Assembly: GCA_016207265.1 (NCBI GenBank)
Contig: JACQPZ010000165.1
Coordinates: 1-9,179, forward strand
From: Candidatus Latescibacterota bacterium
GTDB lineage: Bacteria; Eisenbacteria; RBG-16-71-46; SZUA-252
Length of the DNA stretch: 9,179 bases
Direction: 5' to 3'
Below are positions 1-5,767 of this stretch, piece after piece. Position 1 is the first letter of the stretch; each line of letters starts with the position of its first letter. The notes under the pieces are model-generated. The model ran no database searches. It saw only the letters and a program-made list of their open reading frames with translations, and was not told the DNA's origin. The position numbers were made by a program, and so were the translations under genes.

Positions 1-566
1 CTGTGGGAATGGATGGCCCGCGCCACCAGCTCCTTCCCCGTTCCCGACTCCCCCTCGATCAGAACCGTGGTCGCCTCGCTCTTCGAGACCTTGCCCACGA
101 TGTCCCAGATGCGGCGCATCGAGGGCGCTTCGCCCACGATCTTCGTCTTGAGGAAAGCCTCCAGCTCCCCGCGGCGGAACGCGTCGAGCTGGGTCTCGCG
201 CGCGATCCCGGCCTTCAGCCGTCCGATCGCGAGCACCATCTCGTGCATCTCGTAGGGCTTCTTGAGAAAATCGGTGGCTCCCTGGCGCATCGCCTGGACG
301 GCGGTCGGGAGGTCGCCGAAGGCGGTGATCACCACGACCTTGAGATCGGGCTCGAGGCTCTTCAGCCGGGGCAAGAGCTCGAGACCGCTCCCGTCGGGCA
401 GGCGGAGGTCGAGGATGAGCACGTGCGGCGGATCGCGGCGCACGGACTCCAGCGTCTCAGCGGCCGAGCCGACGGCGTCGACCTCGTATCCCTCGGCCGT
501 GAGCAGCTTGACCAGCGATTTCCGGATCAGCTCCTCGTCGTCCGCGATCCGGATTCGAAGCTTCAT
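1..566 (-). CDS. NtrC-family sigma-54-dependent response regulator (partial, N-terminal part only)
   Basis: The first 188 residues of an NtrC-type two-component regulator are visible; the gene leaves the window at the left edge. Residues 1-118 form a receiver domain with the acidic pair D9/D10, phosphoacceptor D53 (in LDLRLPDG), T81 and K103 (in LKKP). After a linker, an AAA+ domain begins near residue 143 (IVGEAPSMRRI) and reaches Walker A, GESGTGKE, at 172-179. This layout is that of activators that remodel sigma-54 RNA polymerase by ATP hydrolysis after phosphorylation. The GAFTGA loop and DNA-binding helix-turn-helix lie outside the window, so sigma-54 dependence is inferred. The ATG at 566 overlaps the kinase stop codon (ATGA) and has a strong Shine-Dalgarno (GAGAGGG, 7 nt spacing), so it is the cognate partner of the upstream kinase. 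The signal and target genes cannot be told. Confidence 0.93.
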   Translation of the reverse strand, partial: MKLRIRIADDEELIRKSLVKLLTAEGYEVDAVGSAAETLESVRRDPPHVLILDLRLPDGSGLELLPRLKSLEPDLKVVVITAFGDLPTAVQAMRQGATDFLKKPYEMHEMVLAIGRLKAGIARETQLDAFRRGELEAFLKTKIVGEAPSMRRIWDIVGKVSKSEATTVLIEGESGTGKELVARAIHSH

Positions 567-1660
567 CGCGAATCCCTCTCGTCGTCTCCGTCCGGCGTGA
601 CCAAAGCCGGGAGGCTGAACTTGAACGCGGCCCCTCCCTGCGCGCTGTTCCGAGCGGTCAGGTTCCCTCCATGCTCCCGCGCGATCTGGAGCGAGATGGA
701 GAGTCCCAGGCCCGTTCCCATCGAGCGGGTCGTGTAGAACGGATCGAAGATCTTGTCCTTCACCTCGTCGGGAATTCCGGGCCCGGTGTCGGCCACCACG
801 ACGTCGACGTAGGATTTCTTGTAGCGCGTCCGCCTGAGTCCCGTGCTCACGCGGAGCGTCCCTCCCTCGGGCATGGCCTGGAGCGCGTTGATGGCGAGAT
901 TGAGGAAGACCTGCTGCGCCATGTCCGGATCGATGAGCACGTTCGGAAGCTCCTCGTCGAAATCGCGCTCCACGTCGACGCCCGCCTCCTTGCATCGGAT
1001 CGCGAGATTGTCGAGCACCTTGTCGAGCACTTCCCGGGCGTCGGTCGGGACGGGGCGCGGCGCCTGCGGGCGGGCGAAGAGGAGAAGATCCGTGATGATC
1101 TGCTCGATCCGGTCCAGCTCCTTCAGCACGTCGTCGAGATCCTGGCGCCGCGTGTCGCCCGTGCGAAGCTTCGACGCGACGAACTGGACGGTGGTCCGGA
1201 CGCCCGTGAGTGGATTCCGGATCTCGTGCGCGACGCGGGCCGAAAGCTCACCGAGTGAGATCAGCCGCTCCGTGTTCCGGAAGACCTCCTCTTCCGAGTC
1301 CGCGTCGACCAAGTCCTCGACGCGGACCAGAACGCCGCCCGTGTCGCCGAGCGAGCGGACGCTGTAGCGCATGAGCACTTCCCGGTCCGCGACCGAGCCC
1401 CGGACTTCGCGGATCGCCCGCCCCGACTCGCCCCGCGCCCCGCGCTCCGGGAGGTACCAGCGCTCGGTTTCCGATTCGAAGACGTCGCTCAGAGGCTTCC
1501 CCTCGACCTCGGAGCGGTCGACGCCCCATCCGCGGGCCAGCGTGTCGTTGATCGCGACGATCCGGCGGTCCTCGTCGAGCGCCAGAAGCCCCGTGTCCAG
1601 CGCGTCGAGCACGTGCTGGAGGAGCTCCCGCTCGACGCTTTGTGCCTCAGCGCGCGGCAC
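563..1660 (-). CDS. PAS-domain sensor histidine kinase, NtrB-like, soluble
   Basis: A 365-residue two-component sensor kinase. Residues about 10-120 form a PAS domain (LDALDTGLLALDEDRRIVAIN at its start). The HisKA dimerisation domain carries the H-box ARVAHEIRNPL with phosphorylated H145. The catalytic ATPase domain has the N-box NLAINA (N254, N258), the G1 box DTGPGIPDE from D291, the F box FDPFYTT at 305-311 and the G2 box GTGLGL at 315-320. No transmembrane segment is visible, so it should be cytoplasmic and sense an internal signal through PAS, as NtrB-type kinases do. It should phosphorylate the response regulator whose start codon overlaps its stop. The start is GTG at 1660: an in-frame stop at 1688-1690 is followed by no other start codon. 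No clear Shine-Dalgarno precedes it, which suits a short leader or weak initiation. The ligand is unknown. Confidence 0.95.
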   Translation of the reverse strand: MPRAEAQSVERELLQHVLDALDTGLLALDEDRRIVAINDTLARGWGVDRSEVEGKPLSDVFESETERWYLPERGARGESGRAIREVRGSVADREVLMRYSVRSLGDTGGVLVRVEDLVDADSEEEVFRNTERLISLGELSARVAHEIRNPLTGVRTTVQFVASKLRTGDTRRQDLDDVLKELDRIEQIITDLLLFARPQAPRPVPTDAREVLDKVLDNLAIRCKEAGVDVERDFDEELPNVLIDPDMAQQVFLNLAINALQAMPEGGTLRVSTGLRRTRYKKSYVDVVVADTGPGIPDEVKDKIFDPFYTTRSMGTGLGLSISLQIAREHGGNLTARNSAQGGAAFKFSLPALVTPDGDDERDSR

Positions 1661-1698
1661 GGCGGTCGTCCGATTCGATCCGATCGGTCATCGTCGTC

Positions 1699-1727
1699 AC
1701 GTTGCATCCGTCGCGGCACCCCGTCAA
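1699..1727 (-). promoter_or_regulatory. Candidate sigma-70-type promoter for the kinase/regulator pair
   Basis: Reading the minus strand, TTGACG (1727-1722) is followed after 17 nt by CAACGT (1704-1699). The -35 element matches consensus at five of six positions. The -10 element is poor and keeps only the A at its second and the T at its last position. Transcription would begin near 1692, leaving a leader of about 30 nt before the GTG at 1660. The assignment rests on sequence pattern alone. Confidence 0.4.
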
Positions 1728-1751
1728 CCCAAATTGCGCCCGGAGGCGCGC

Positions 1752-1780
1752 TTGCGCATTCCAGCGTCGCGCGATATGCT
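1752..1780 (+). promoter_or_regulatory. Candidate sigma-70-type promoter for the ppiD-like gene
   Basis: TTGCGC (1752-1757) and TATGCT (1775-1780) are separated by an ideal 17 nt, with four of six matches in each hexamer. Transcription would start near 1787 and give a leader of about 75 nt containing the 1804-1824 hairpin and the GAGG ribosome-binding site at 1849-1852. The -35 element lies only 24 bp from the -35 of the candidate leftward promoter, so a regulator bound between them could act on both. Confidence 0.5.
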
Positions 1781-1803
1781 CGCTGTTTGAATCCTGATTC
1801 CGC

Positions 1804-1824
1804 GCGGCGCCCAGTGGGCGCCGC
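1804..1824 (+). promoter_or_regulatory. Perfect 9-bp hairpin in the ppiD-like leader
   Basis: GCGGCGCCC (1804-1812) and GGGCGCCGC (1816-1824) are exact inverted repeats around the 3-nt spacer AGT. The element sits between the candidate promoter and the ribosome-binding site, 38 nt before the ATG. It has no U-tract. It could be an RNA stem that stabilises the leader or an operator-like DNA palindrome; the sequence does not decide between them. Confidence 0.55.
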
Positions 1825-1862
1825 ATCCCGTTCCGTAGGCTCATGACCGAGGTCCGTTCACC

Positions 1863-3674
1863 ATGATGCAGTCGATGCGCGACAACATGAAGATCATCAT
1901 CTGGCTCACCGCGATCGCGTTTCTCGTTGGGTTTGGAATCCTCCAGCTCGGCGGGGTGCTCAATCCGCCGCAAAGCTCGGGCCCGACGGGCGTGATCGCC
2001 AAGATCAACGGCGAGCCGGTCCGGTACGAGGAGTTCATGCGCGTCTACCAGGCCGATCTCGCCGAGCTTCGCAAGTCCCGAGAGCTGAACCAGGGAGAGG
2101 ACAGCTACGTCCGGGAGCAGGTGTGGCAGCAGATGATCCAGGCCAAGCTGATGACGCAGGAGATCAAGCGACGCGGCATCACGGTGACGCCCGACGAGAT
2201 CAAGACCTCCATCCGCATGGCGCCGCCCCAGTTCATCCTCGAGGTCCCGGGGTTCCAGACGGACGGGAATTTCGACTACCGGAAGTATCTCGCCGAGTTG
2301 GACAACCCCAAGTCGCAGGTGCCCTGGGACCAGGTCGAGGCCTACGTCGCCGTGGCGCTCCCGCAGCAGAAGCTCCAAGACGCGATCGTCGCGGCGGCGA
2401 AGATCTCCGAGGCGGACGTGAGGGAGCGGTTCCTCCGTGGCAAGGAGCAGCTCAGGGTCCGATACCTCCACTTCCCGATCGACAGCTTCCCGGTGGACAC
2501 GTCGAGAATCGGCGGCGCCGATATCGAGACCTACTACCGGTCCCATCCGGACGAATTCACCGGACCGGCGGAGGTGAGGCTCCAGGTCGGGCTGGTCCGG
2601 CGGCTGCCGCGGGACGCCGATTTCTCCGCCGCGATGGAGCGGATGCGGGGCCTCCGCTCGGAGATCCTGGCGCAGCCGGATTCGTTCGAAATGTACGCGC
2701 GGATGTACTCGGAGATTCTTTCGGCGCAAGGCGGCGGTAAGGCCCCGGAGATCCCCTATGCGTCGATGCGGCCCCCGTTCCAGGCCGTCGTCAAGACCCT
2801 GCAGCCCGGACAGATCTCGGAGATCGCCCGCGAGGAGCGCTCGCTCCACCTGTTCCGCCTGGACGGGCGTCGGCAGGATGCGACTACGAAGCAAATTTAC
2901 ATCACGTACCACGAGATCGCGATCCGCGTGGAGCCGGGCCCCGAGACAATCCGTGAAATCCGCAAGGAGGTCGATGGGCTGATGGCCGAGGCGCGCAAGG
3001 ACGGCCTCACCAAAGCCTGCACGCGCAGGGGCATCGCCACGAGGGAGACGGAGTTCTTCAGCGAGGGGAAGAGCGGCAACTCCGTGTTCCAGCGCTTCCC
3101 CGAGACGGAAACGTGGGCGTTCACCGCGAAAGTCGGAGCCGTCTCGCGCCCCGTCCCGCACGAGAACGGCTGGTACGTCTATCAGATCCTCGAGCGCCTC
3201 CCGGCGGGGCTCCGTCCGCTGGGCCAGGCGAGGATCTTCACGCGCGAGCGGCTCATCCGGTCCCTGCAGGTCGCGAGAGCCATGGACGCCGCGGCGCAGG
3301 CCCGGGCGGCCATTCTCGCCGGGGCGAGCGAAGCCGACGCCGCCAAGCGGTTCCACAGCGCGATCGGCACGGCGGAGGGAACCACGCGCGCCGGCACCAT
3401 CGTGGGCATCGGCGCGGAGCCGAAGGTGGTCGGCGCGCTCTTCGTGACCCCGGTGGGGGTCTGGACCCAGGCGCTCGAAGGGACGACCGGCGGATTCCTC
3501 GGGCTCGTCGAGGAGCACACCCGGCCGACGGAGGAGGAATTCAAGGCGGAGATGCTCCAGCTCCGGAACTCGATGATCACCGAGCGCCGGCAGGCACTCT
3601 TCAACGAATGGCTCAAGCAGAGGCGGCGGGAAGCGAAGATCGAGGACTATCGCGAGAACTTCTTCGAGGTTTGA
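1863..3674 (+). CDS. ppiD: PpiD/SurA-type membrane-anchored periplasmic folding factor
   Basis: A 603-residue protein with the PpiD layout: a short basic cytoplasmic N-terminus (MMQSMRDNMK), one uncleaved membrane helix at about 10-32, then a periplasmic SurA_N-like chaperone region from about 41 to 230 (beginning VIAKINGEPVRYEEF). A parvulin-like domain follows at about 236-335, recognisable by SFEMYARMYSE at 274-284 and LQPGQISEI at 313-321, then a long helical C-terminal region. It should help outer-membrane and periplasmic proteins fold after Sec export. The strand that normally carries the first parvulin catalytic histidine reads VRLQVGLV at 238-245, so isomerase activity is doubtful, as for the E. 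coli PpiD parvulin domain. The ATG at 1863 has GAGG 10 nt upstream; further Met codons at residues 2 and 5 leave a small ambiguity. It is transcribed alone, divergent from the kinase and convergent with tatA. Confidence 0.88.
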   Translation: MMQSMRDNMKIIIWLTAIAFLVGFGILQLGGVLNPPQSSGPTGVIAKINGEPVRYEEFMRVYQADLAELRKSRELNQGEDSYVREQVWQQMIQAKLMTQEIKRRGITVTPDEIKTSIRMAPPQFILEVPGFQTDGNFDYRKYLAELDNPKSQVPWDQVEAYVAVALPQQKLQDAIVAAAKISEADVRERFLRGKEQLRVRYLHFPIDSFPVDTSRIGGADIETYYRSHPDEFTGPAEVRLQVGLVRRLPRDADFSAAMERMRGLRSEILAQPDSFEMYARMYSEILSAQGGGKAPEIPYASMRPPFQAVVKTLQPGQISEIAREERSLHLFRLDGRRQDATTKQIYITYHEIAIRVEPGPETIREIRKEVDGLMAEARKDGLTKACTRRGIATRETEFFSEGKSGNSVFQRFPETETWAFTAKVGAVSRPVPHENGWYVYQILERLPAGLRPLGQARIFTRERLIRSLQVARAMDAAAQARAAILAGASEADAAKRFHSAIGTAEGTTRAGTIVGIGAEPKVVGALFVTPVGVWTQALEGTTGGFLGLVEEHTRPTEEEFKAEMLQLRNSMITERRQALFNEWLKQRRREAKIEDYRENFFEV

Positions 3675-3695
3675 GCGCCCCTCGCCCCTCGCCGC

Positions 3696-3716
3696 GCGCC
3701 GCCGGAGGAGCGGCGC
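3696..3716. terminator. Small hairpin between convergent ppiD-like gene and tatA
   Basis: GCGCCGC (3696-3702) pairs exactly with GCGGCGC (3710-3716) around a 7-nt loop. It lies in the 51-bp gap between two converging genes, where a bidirectional terminator is expected. Neither side has a U-tract, so it is not a classical intrinsic terminator; it may act with Rho or only protect 3' ends. Confidence 0.4.
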
Positions 3717-3725
3717 AGATCCCGG

Positions 3726-3938
3726 CTAGGGTTTCCGCGGCTCGTCGATCGCGGGCGGCTTGGGCGGCTCCGTCTTGTCGGTCAGGTTGATCTCGGTTTC
3801 CACTTCCCGCATCCCCTTCTTGAACTCCTGGATTCCACGTCCGATCGATTTCCCGATCTCCGGAATCCGCTTGGCCCCGAAGAGCAGAATGATGATCAGG
3901 AAGAGGATGAACATCTCTTGCGGTCCGATATTGAACAT
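3726..3938 (-). CDS. tatA: Twin-arginine translocase subunit TatA/TatE
   Basis: A 70-residue protein with the full TatA signature: a short polar N-terminus with Q7/E8, one hydrophobic helix at about 9-20, the hinge FGAKRIPE at 20-27, an amphipathic helix (IGKSIGRGIQEFKKGMRE) at about 28-45, and a polar Pro- and Lys-rich tail. TatA oligomers form or weaken the membrane path through which TatBC-bound folded precursors cross the inner membrane. The length is normal for a short TatA; TatB is usually longer and TatC is not in the window. The ATG at 3938 is preceded by GAGAG with 7 nt spacing. It is the last gene of the block and is separated from the LytR_C gene by 53 bp containing a strong hairpin, so it could be transcribed partly apart from the genes before it. 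Confidence 0.95.
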   Translation of the reverse strand: MFNIGPQEMFILFLIIILLFGAKRIPEIGKSIGRGIQEFKKGMREVETEINLTDKTEPPKPPAIDEPRKP

Positions 3939-3959
3939 GGCTTGTCTCTCTGCCTCTCC

Positions 3960-3983
3960 GAGCCCGCCCTACGGGGCGGGCTC
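3960..3983 (-). terminator. Perfect 10-bp hairpin between the LytR_C gene and tatA
   Basis: GAGCCCGCCC (3960-3969) and GGGCGGGCTC (3974-3983) are exact inverted repeats around the tetraloop TACG (CGTA on the minus strand). The stem begins 8 nt after the LytR_C stop codon and ends about 20 nt before the tatA ATG. No U-run follows on either strand, so a classical Rho-independent terminator is unlikely. An attenuating or 3'-end-stabilising stem, or a repeated extragenic palindrome, fits as well. Confidence 0.5.
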
Positions 3984-3991
3984 CGCTTCAG

Positions 3992-4411
3992 TTAATGCGG
4001 CTGCGTCCAACGCCGCGCGTCGCGGCCGACGATGACCGTGACATCGATCAGCTCCTGGGACCCTGCTTGCTGGATCACGTGGTCGGTCCCCAGGTACTCC
4101 GCCACGATCTTCGCCGGCTCGGGATTCTCCGTCCGATTCACCACAAGCGTATTGCGGTAATCCGAGCGGTCCGCGTTCGAGACCTCCAGCACGTCGATCC
4201 CGCCGTCGCGGAGATAGGAAGCCAGCTCGGCGGCCAGCCCCGCGCGTCCGCTCCCGTTCCAGAGCTGCACCCGGATCGGCTGCTTCGGCTTTCGGAGCGC
4301 CTGCGGGCCCACCCGAACGGCCGCCGACACGGCGAGCGCCAGGATCAACGTGAATGCGATGCCCAACGTCCAGTCGAGAACCGGCGACTCGCTGTGCTGC
4401 CTCTTGGCCAT
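3992..4411 (-). CDS. LytR_C-domain single-pass membrane protein
   Basis: A 139-residue protein with a short cytoplasmic N-terminus, one membrane helix at about 13-32 (LGIAFTLILALAVSAAV), and an external LytR_C domain at about 46-130. The domain signature is IRVQLWNGSGRAGLAAELASYL at its start (the family's V-x-x-x-NGSG motif), then a Gly-Ile-Asp-Val strand, NADRSDYRNTLVV and a final DVTVIVGRD. LytR_C occurs at the C-terminus of LytR-CpsA-Psr glycopolymer transferases and also alone, behind one membrane helix, as here. Its biochemical role is not established. No LCP catalytic domain is present, so it should not be annotated as a transferase. The ATG at 4411 has GAGGG at 5 nt and starts 17 nt after the HIT gene stop, which suggests cotranscription. 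Confidence 0.85.
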   Translation of the reverse strand: MAKRQHSESPVLDWTLGIAFTLILALAVSAAVRVGPQALRKPKQPIRVQLWNGSGRAGLAAELASYLRDGGIDVLEVSNADRSDYRNTLVVNRTENPEPAKIVAEYLGTDHVIQQAGSQELIDVTVIVGRDARRWTQPH

Positions 4412-4428
4412 CCGAGCCCTCGACCCGC

Positions 4429-4953
4429 CTAGCGGCGGTGGCTCCGGGGACGGCGATCCAGCCCGTCGAGCGCCTTCGCCACGCGGGCGTACGTGCGCGC
4501 GAGCGTCTCAGGCAGCACCTTGGTCCCGGCCGTCATCGGCATGAAGTTCGTGTCACCCCTCCAGCGCGGAACCAGGTGCCAGTGTAGATGGCCGACCACG
4601 CCGGCTCCGGCGATCCGCCCGAGATTCAGGCCGATGTTGAACCCCTGGGCGCGGTACGCGCGCTTGAGCGCCCGCTCCACGCGGCCGAGCCAACGCATCA
4701 GATCCGCCGACTCCTCCGCCGTGAGCCGGGAGAGCGCGCCCTCGTGGCGGCGGGTCGCGACCATCACGTGTCCCAGGTTGTACGGGTACAGGTTCAGCAT
4801 CACGAGCACCCGGGGCGTCTTCGCGAGGATCAGGCTCCCGGGTCCGGGCCGGAGCCTTCCCTTCTCGCAGAAGAGGCACGCCTCCCCGCGCGCGCCCTTC
4901 GCGCCCGCCTTCTTGATGTAGGCCATCCGCCAGCCCGCCCAGAGCAGGTCCAC
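4429..4953 (-). CDS. HIT-family protein, Ap4A phosphorylase/hydrolase-like
   Basis: A 174-residue histidine-triad protein. The N-terminus LWAGWRMAYI and a C-x-x-C pair (C26, C29 in CLFCEK) match the Ap4A phosphorylase-like HIT branch typified by mycobacterial Rv2613c, where such cysteines help bind zinc. LNLYPYNLGHVMV at 53-65 is the conserved nucleotide-binding strand region. The catalytic triad is HLHWHLVPRW with H122, H124 and H126; the middle His is the expected nucleophile. Such enzymes split dinucleoside polyphosphates such as Ap4A or remove AMP from nucleoside conjugates; the exact substrate cannot be told from sequence. The GTG at 4953 lies 1 nt after the uridylyltransferase stop and keeps the conserved LW start; its Shine-Dalgarno is weak, so coupling to the gene upstream is likely. 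Confidence 0.9.
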   Translation of the reverse strand: MDLLWAGWRMAYIKKAGAKGARGEACLFCEKGRLRPGPGSLILAKTPRVLVMLNLYPYNLGHVMVATRRHEGALSRLTAEESADLMRWLGRVERALKRAYRAQGFNIGLNLGRIAGAGVVGHLHWHLVPRWRGDTNFMPMTAGTKVLPETLARTYARVAKALDGLDRRPRSHRR

Positions 4954-4954
4954 G

Positions 4955-5767
4955 CTACGTCTCGCCGAAGGCGCGGAGCGCCTCCTCGACCAACTTGAGC
5001 TGCTCCGGGGTGTTCACCCCGTTGAGCTCCCGGGGGTCGGACGCGCGTTCCACGCCGACGCGTCCCCCCCGGCTCCGAATGATGGAGAGGGTGTCGGTCA
5101 GATAATACTCCTGTTGCCGGTTGTCCGCGCGAAGGAATCCCAACGCGAGCCTCAGCGGCTCGAGCTCGAAGCAGTAGATCCCGGAGTTCACCTCGGCGAC
5201 CGCCCGTTCGGGCGCCGTGGCATCCTTCTCCTCGACGATCTTCACGAATTCGCCGCTTACGTCGCGGATGACCCTACCGTAGCCCTTCGGATCTTCCAGC
5301 ACGCCCGATAGAAACGTCGCGCCGTTCCCTTCGCGCTCGTGACGCTCGAGGAGCCGTCTTAGCGTCGCGGCGCGGACCAGCGGCATGTCCCCCGCGACGA
5401 CGAGAGCGGTCCCGGGGCCGCCTTCAAGCTCGGCCCATGCGGTCTGGACGGCATGACCGGTGCCGAGCTGCGGGATCTGTTCGGCGAACCGAACCACGCG
5501 TCCGGCCAACGCCTCGCGCACGAGCGATCCGCGGTGCCCGACGACGACCACGACCCGATCCGGTCGAAGGAGCTCGATCTGGCCCAGAACGTGGATCAGA
5601 AGCGGCCGCTTCAACGCGGGATGGAGGACCTTGGGAAGATCGGATCCCATGCGCTTCCCGAGGCCGGCCGCGAGGACGAGCGCTGTAAAGTGCCGGAGCC
5701 CGGCGCCGCCGTTTGAGATTCGGGCGCCGCCGCTTGAGCCTCCGGCACCGCCGGCGCCGCCGGTCAC
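4955..5767 (-). CDS. GlmU-like nucleotidyltransferase, uridylyltransferase domain only
   Basis: A 270-residue Rossmann-type nucleotidyltransferase closest in motif to the N-terminal half of GlmU, which makes UDP-GlcNAc from GlcNAc-1-P and UTP. Visible motifs are LAAGLGKRM at 32-40, LPKVLHP at 44-50, QLGTGHA at 100-106, GDMPL at 126-130 with metal ligand D127, GYGRVIR at 162-168, EEKDA at 179-183, N194 with GIY at 196-198, EYYLTD at 220-225 and NGVN at 249-252 with N252. The protein stops just after this domain; the left-handed beta-helix acetyltransferase half of bifunctional GlmU (about 450 residues) is absent. The GTG at 5767 overlaps the panC stop (GTGA) and has GGGAGG at 5 nt, and no later start precedes the conserved core, so a Gly/Ser/Ala-rich leader of about 24 residues is genuine. 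Substrate could be another sugar phosphate. Confidence 0.88.
   Translation of the reverse strand: MTGGAGGAGGSSGGARISNGGAGLRHFTALVLAAGLGKRMGSDLPKVLHPALKRPLLIHVLGQIELLRPDRVVVVVGHRGSLVREALAGRVVRFAEQIPQLGTGHAVQTAWAELEGGPGTALVVAGDMPLVRAATLRRLLERHEREGNGATFLSGVLEDPKGYGRVIRDVSGEFVKIVEEKDATAPERAVAEVNSGIYCFELEPLRLALGFLRADNRQQEYYLTDTLSIIRSRGGRVGVERASDPRELNGVNTPEQLKLVEEALRAFGET
5702..5738. repeat. 21-bp-period direct repeat encoding the Gly-rich leader
   Basis: Two 16-bp copies, 5702-5717 and 5723-5738, differ at one base (T5712 versus C5733) and lie 21 bp apart, exactly seven codons. They encode SSGGARI and SNGGAGL. Related GCC/GGC-rich sequence continues to 5763. This looks like local slippage or duplication that built the leader of the uridylyltransferase. 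Confidence 0.7.

Noticed and set aside
671..1258. Plus-strand open frames inside the kinase and regulator genes (also 3-737 and 843-1367).
   Set aside because: They are antisense shadows of strongly conserved histidine kinase and receiver sequences and carry no domain of their own.
1661..1862. A sigma-54 (-24/-12) promoter expected near an NtrC-type system.
   Set aside because: No GG-N10-GC element with convincing flanks was found on either strand; the nearest pattern, CTGGAATGCGCAAGC, has the wrong spacing.
1647..3518. A 623-codon open frame on the minus strand opposite the ppiD-like gene.
   Set aside because: It is a mirror of the plus-strand gene, produced by high GC at third positions. 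Its product is rich in Arg, Leu, Asp and His with no recognisable domain, whereas the plus strand encodes a clear membrane helix and SurA_N/parvulin regions.
4955..5767. The short GlmU-like gene as a frameshifted bifunctional glmU.
   Set aside because: The HIT gene begins 1 nt after its stop, leaving no room for remnants of the acetyltransferase domain.
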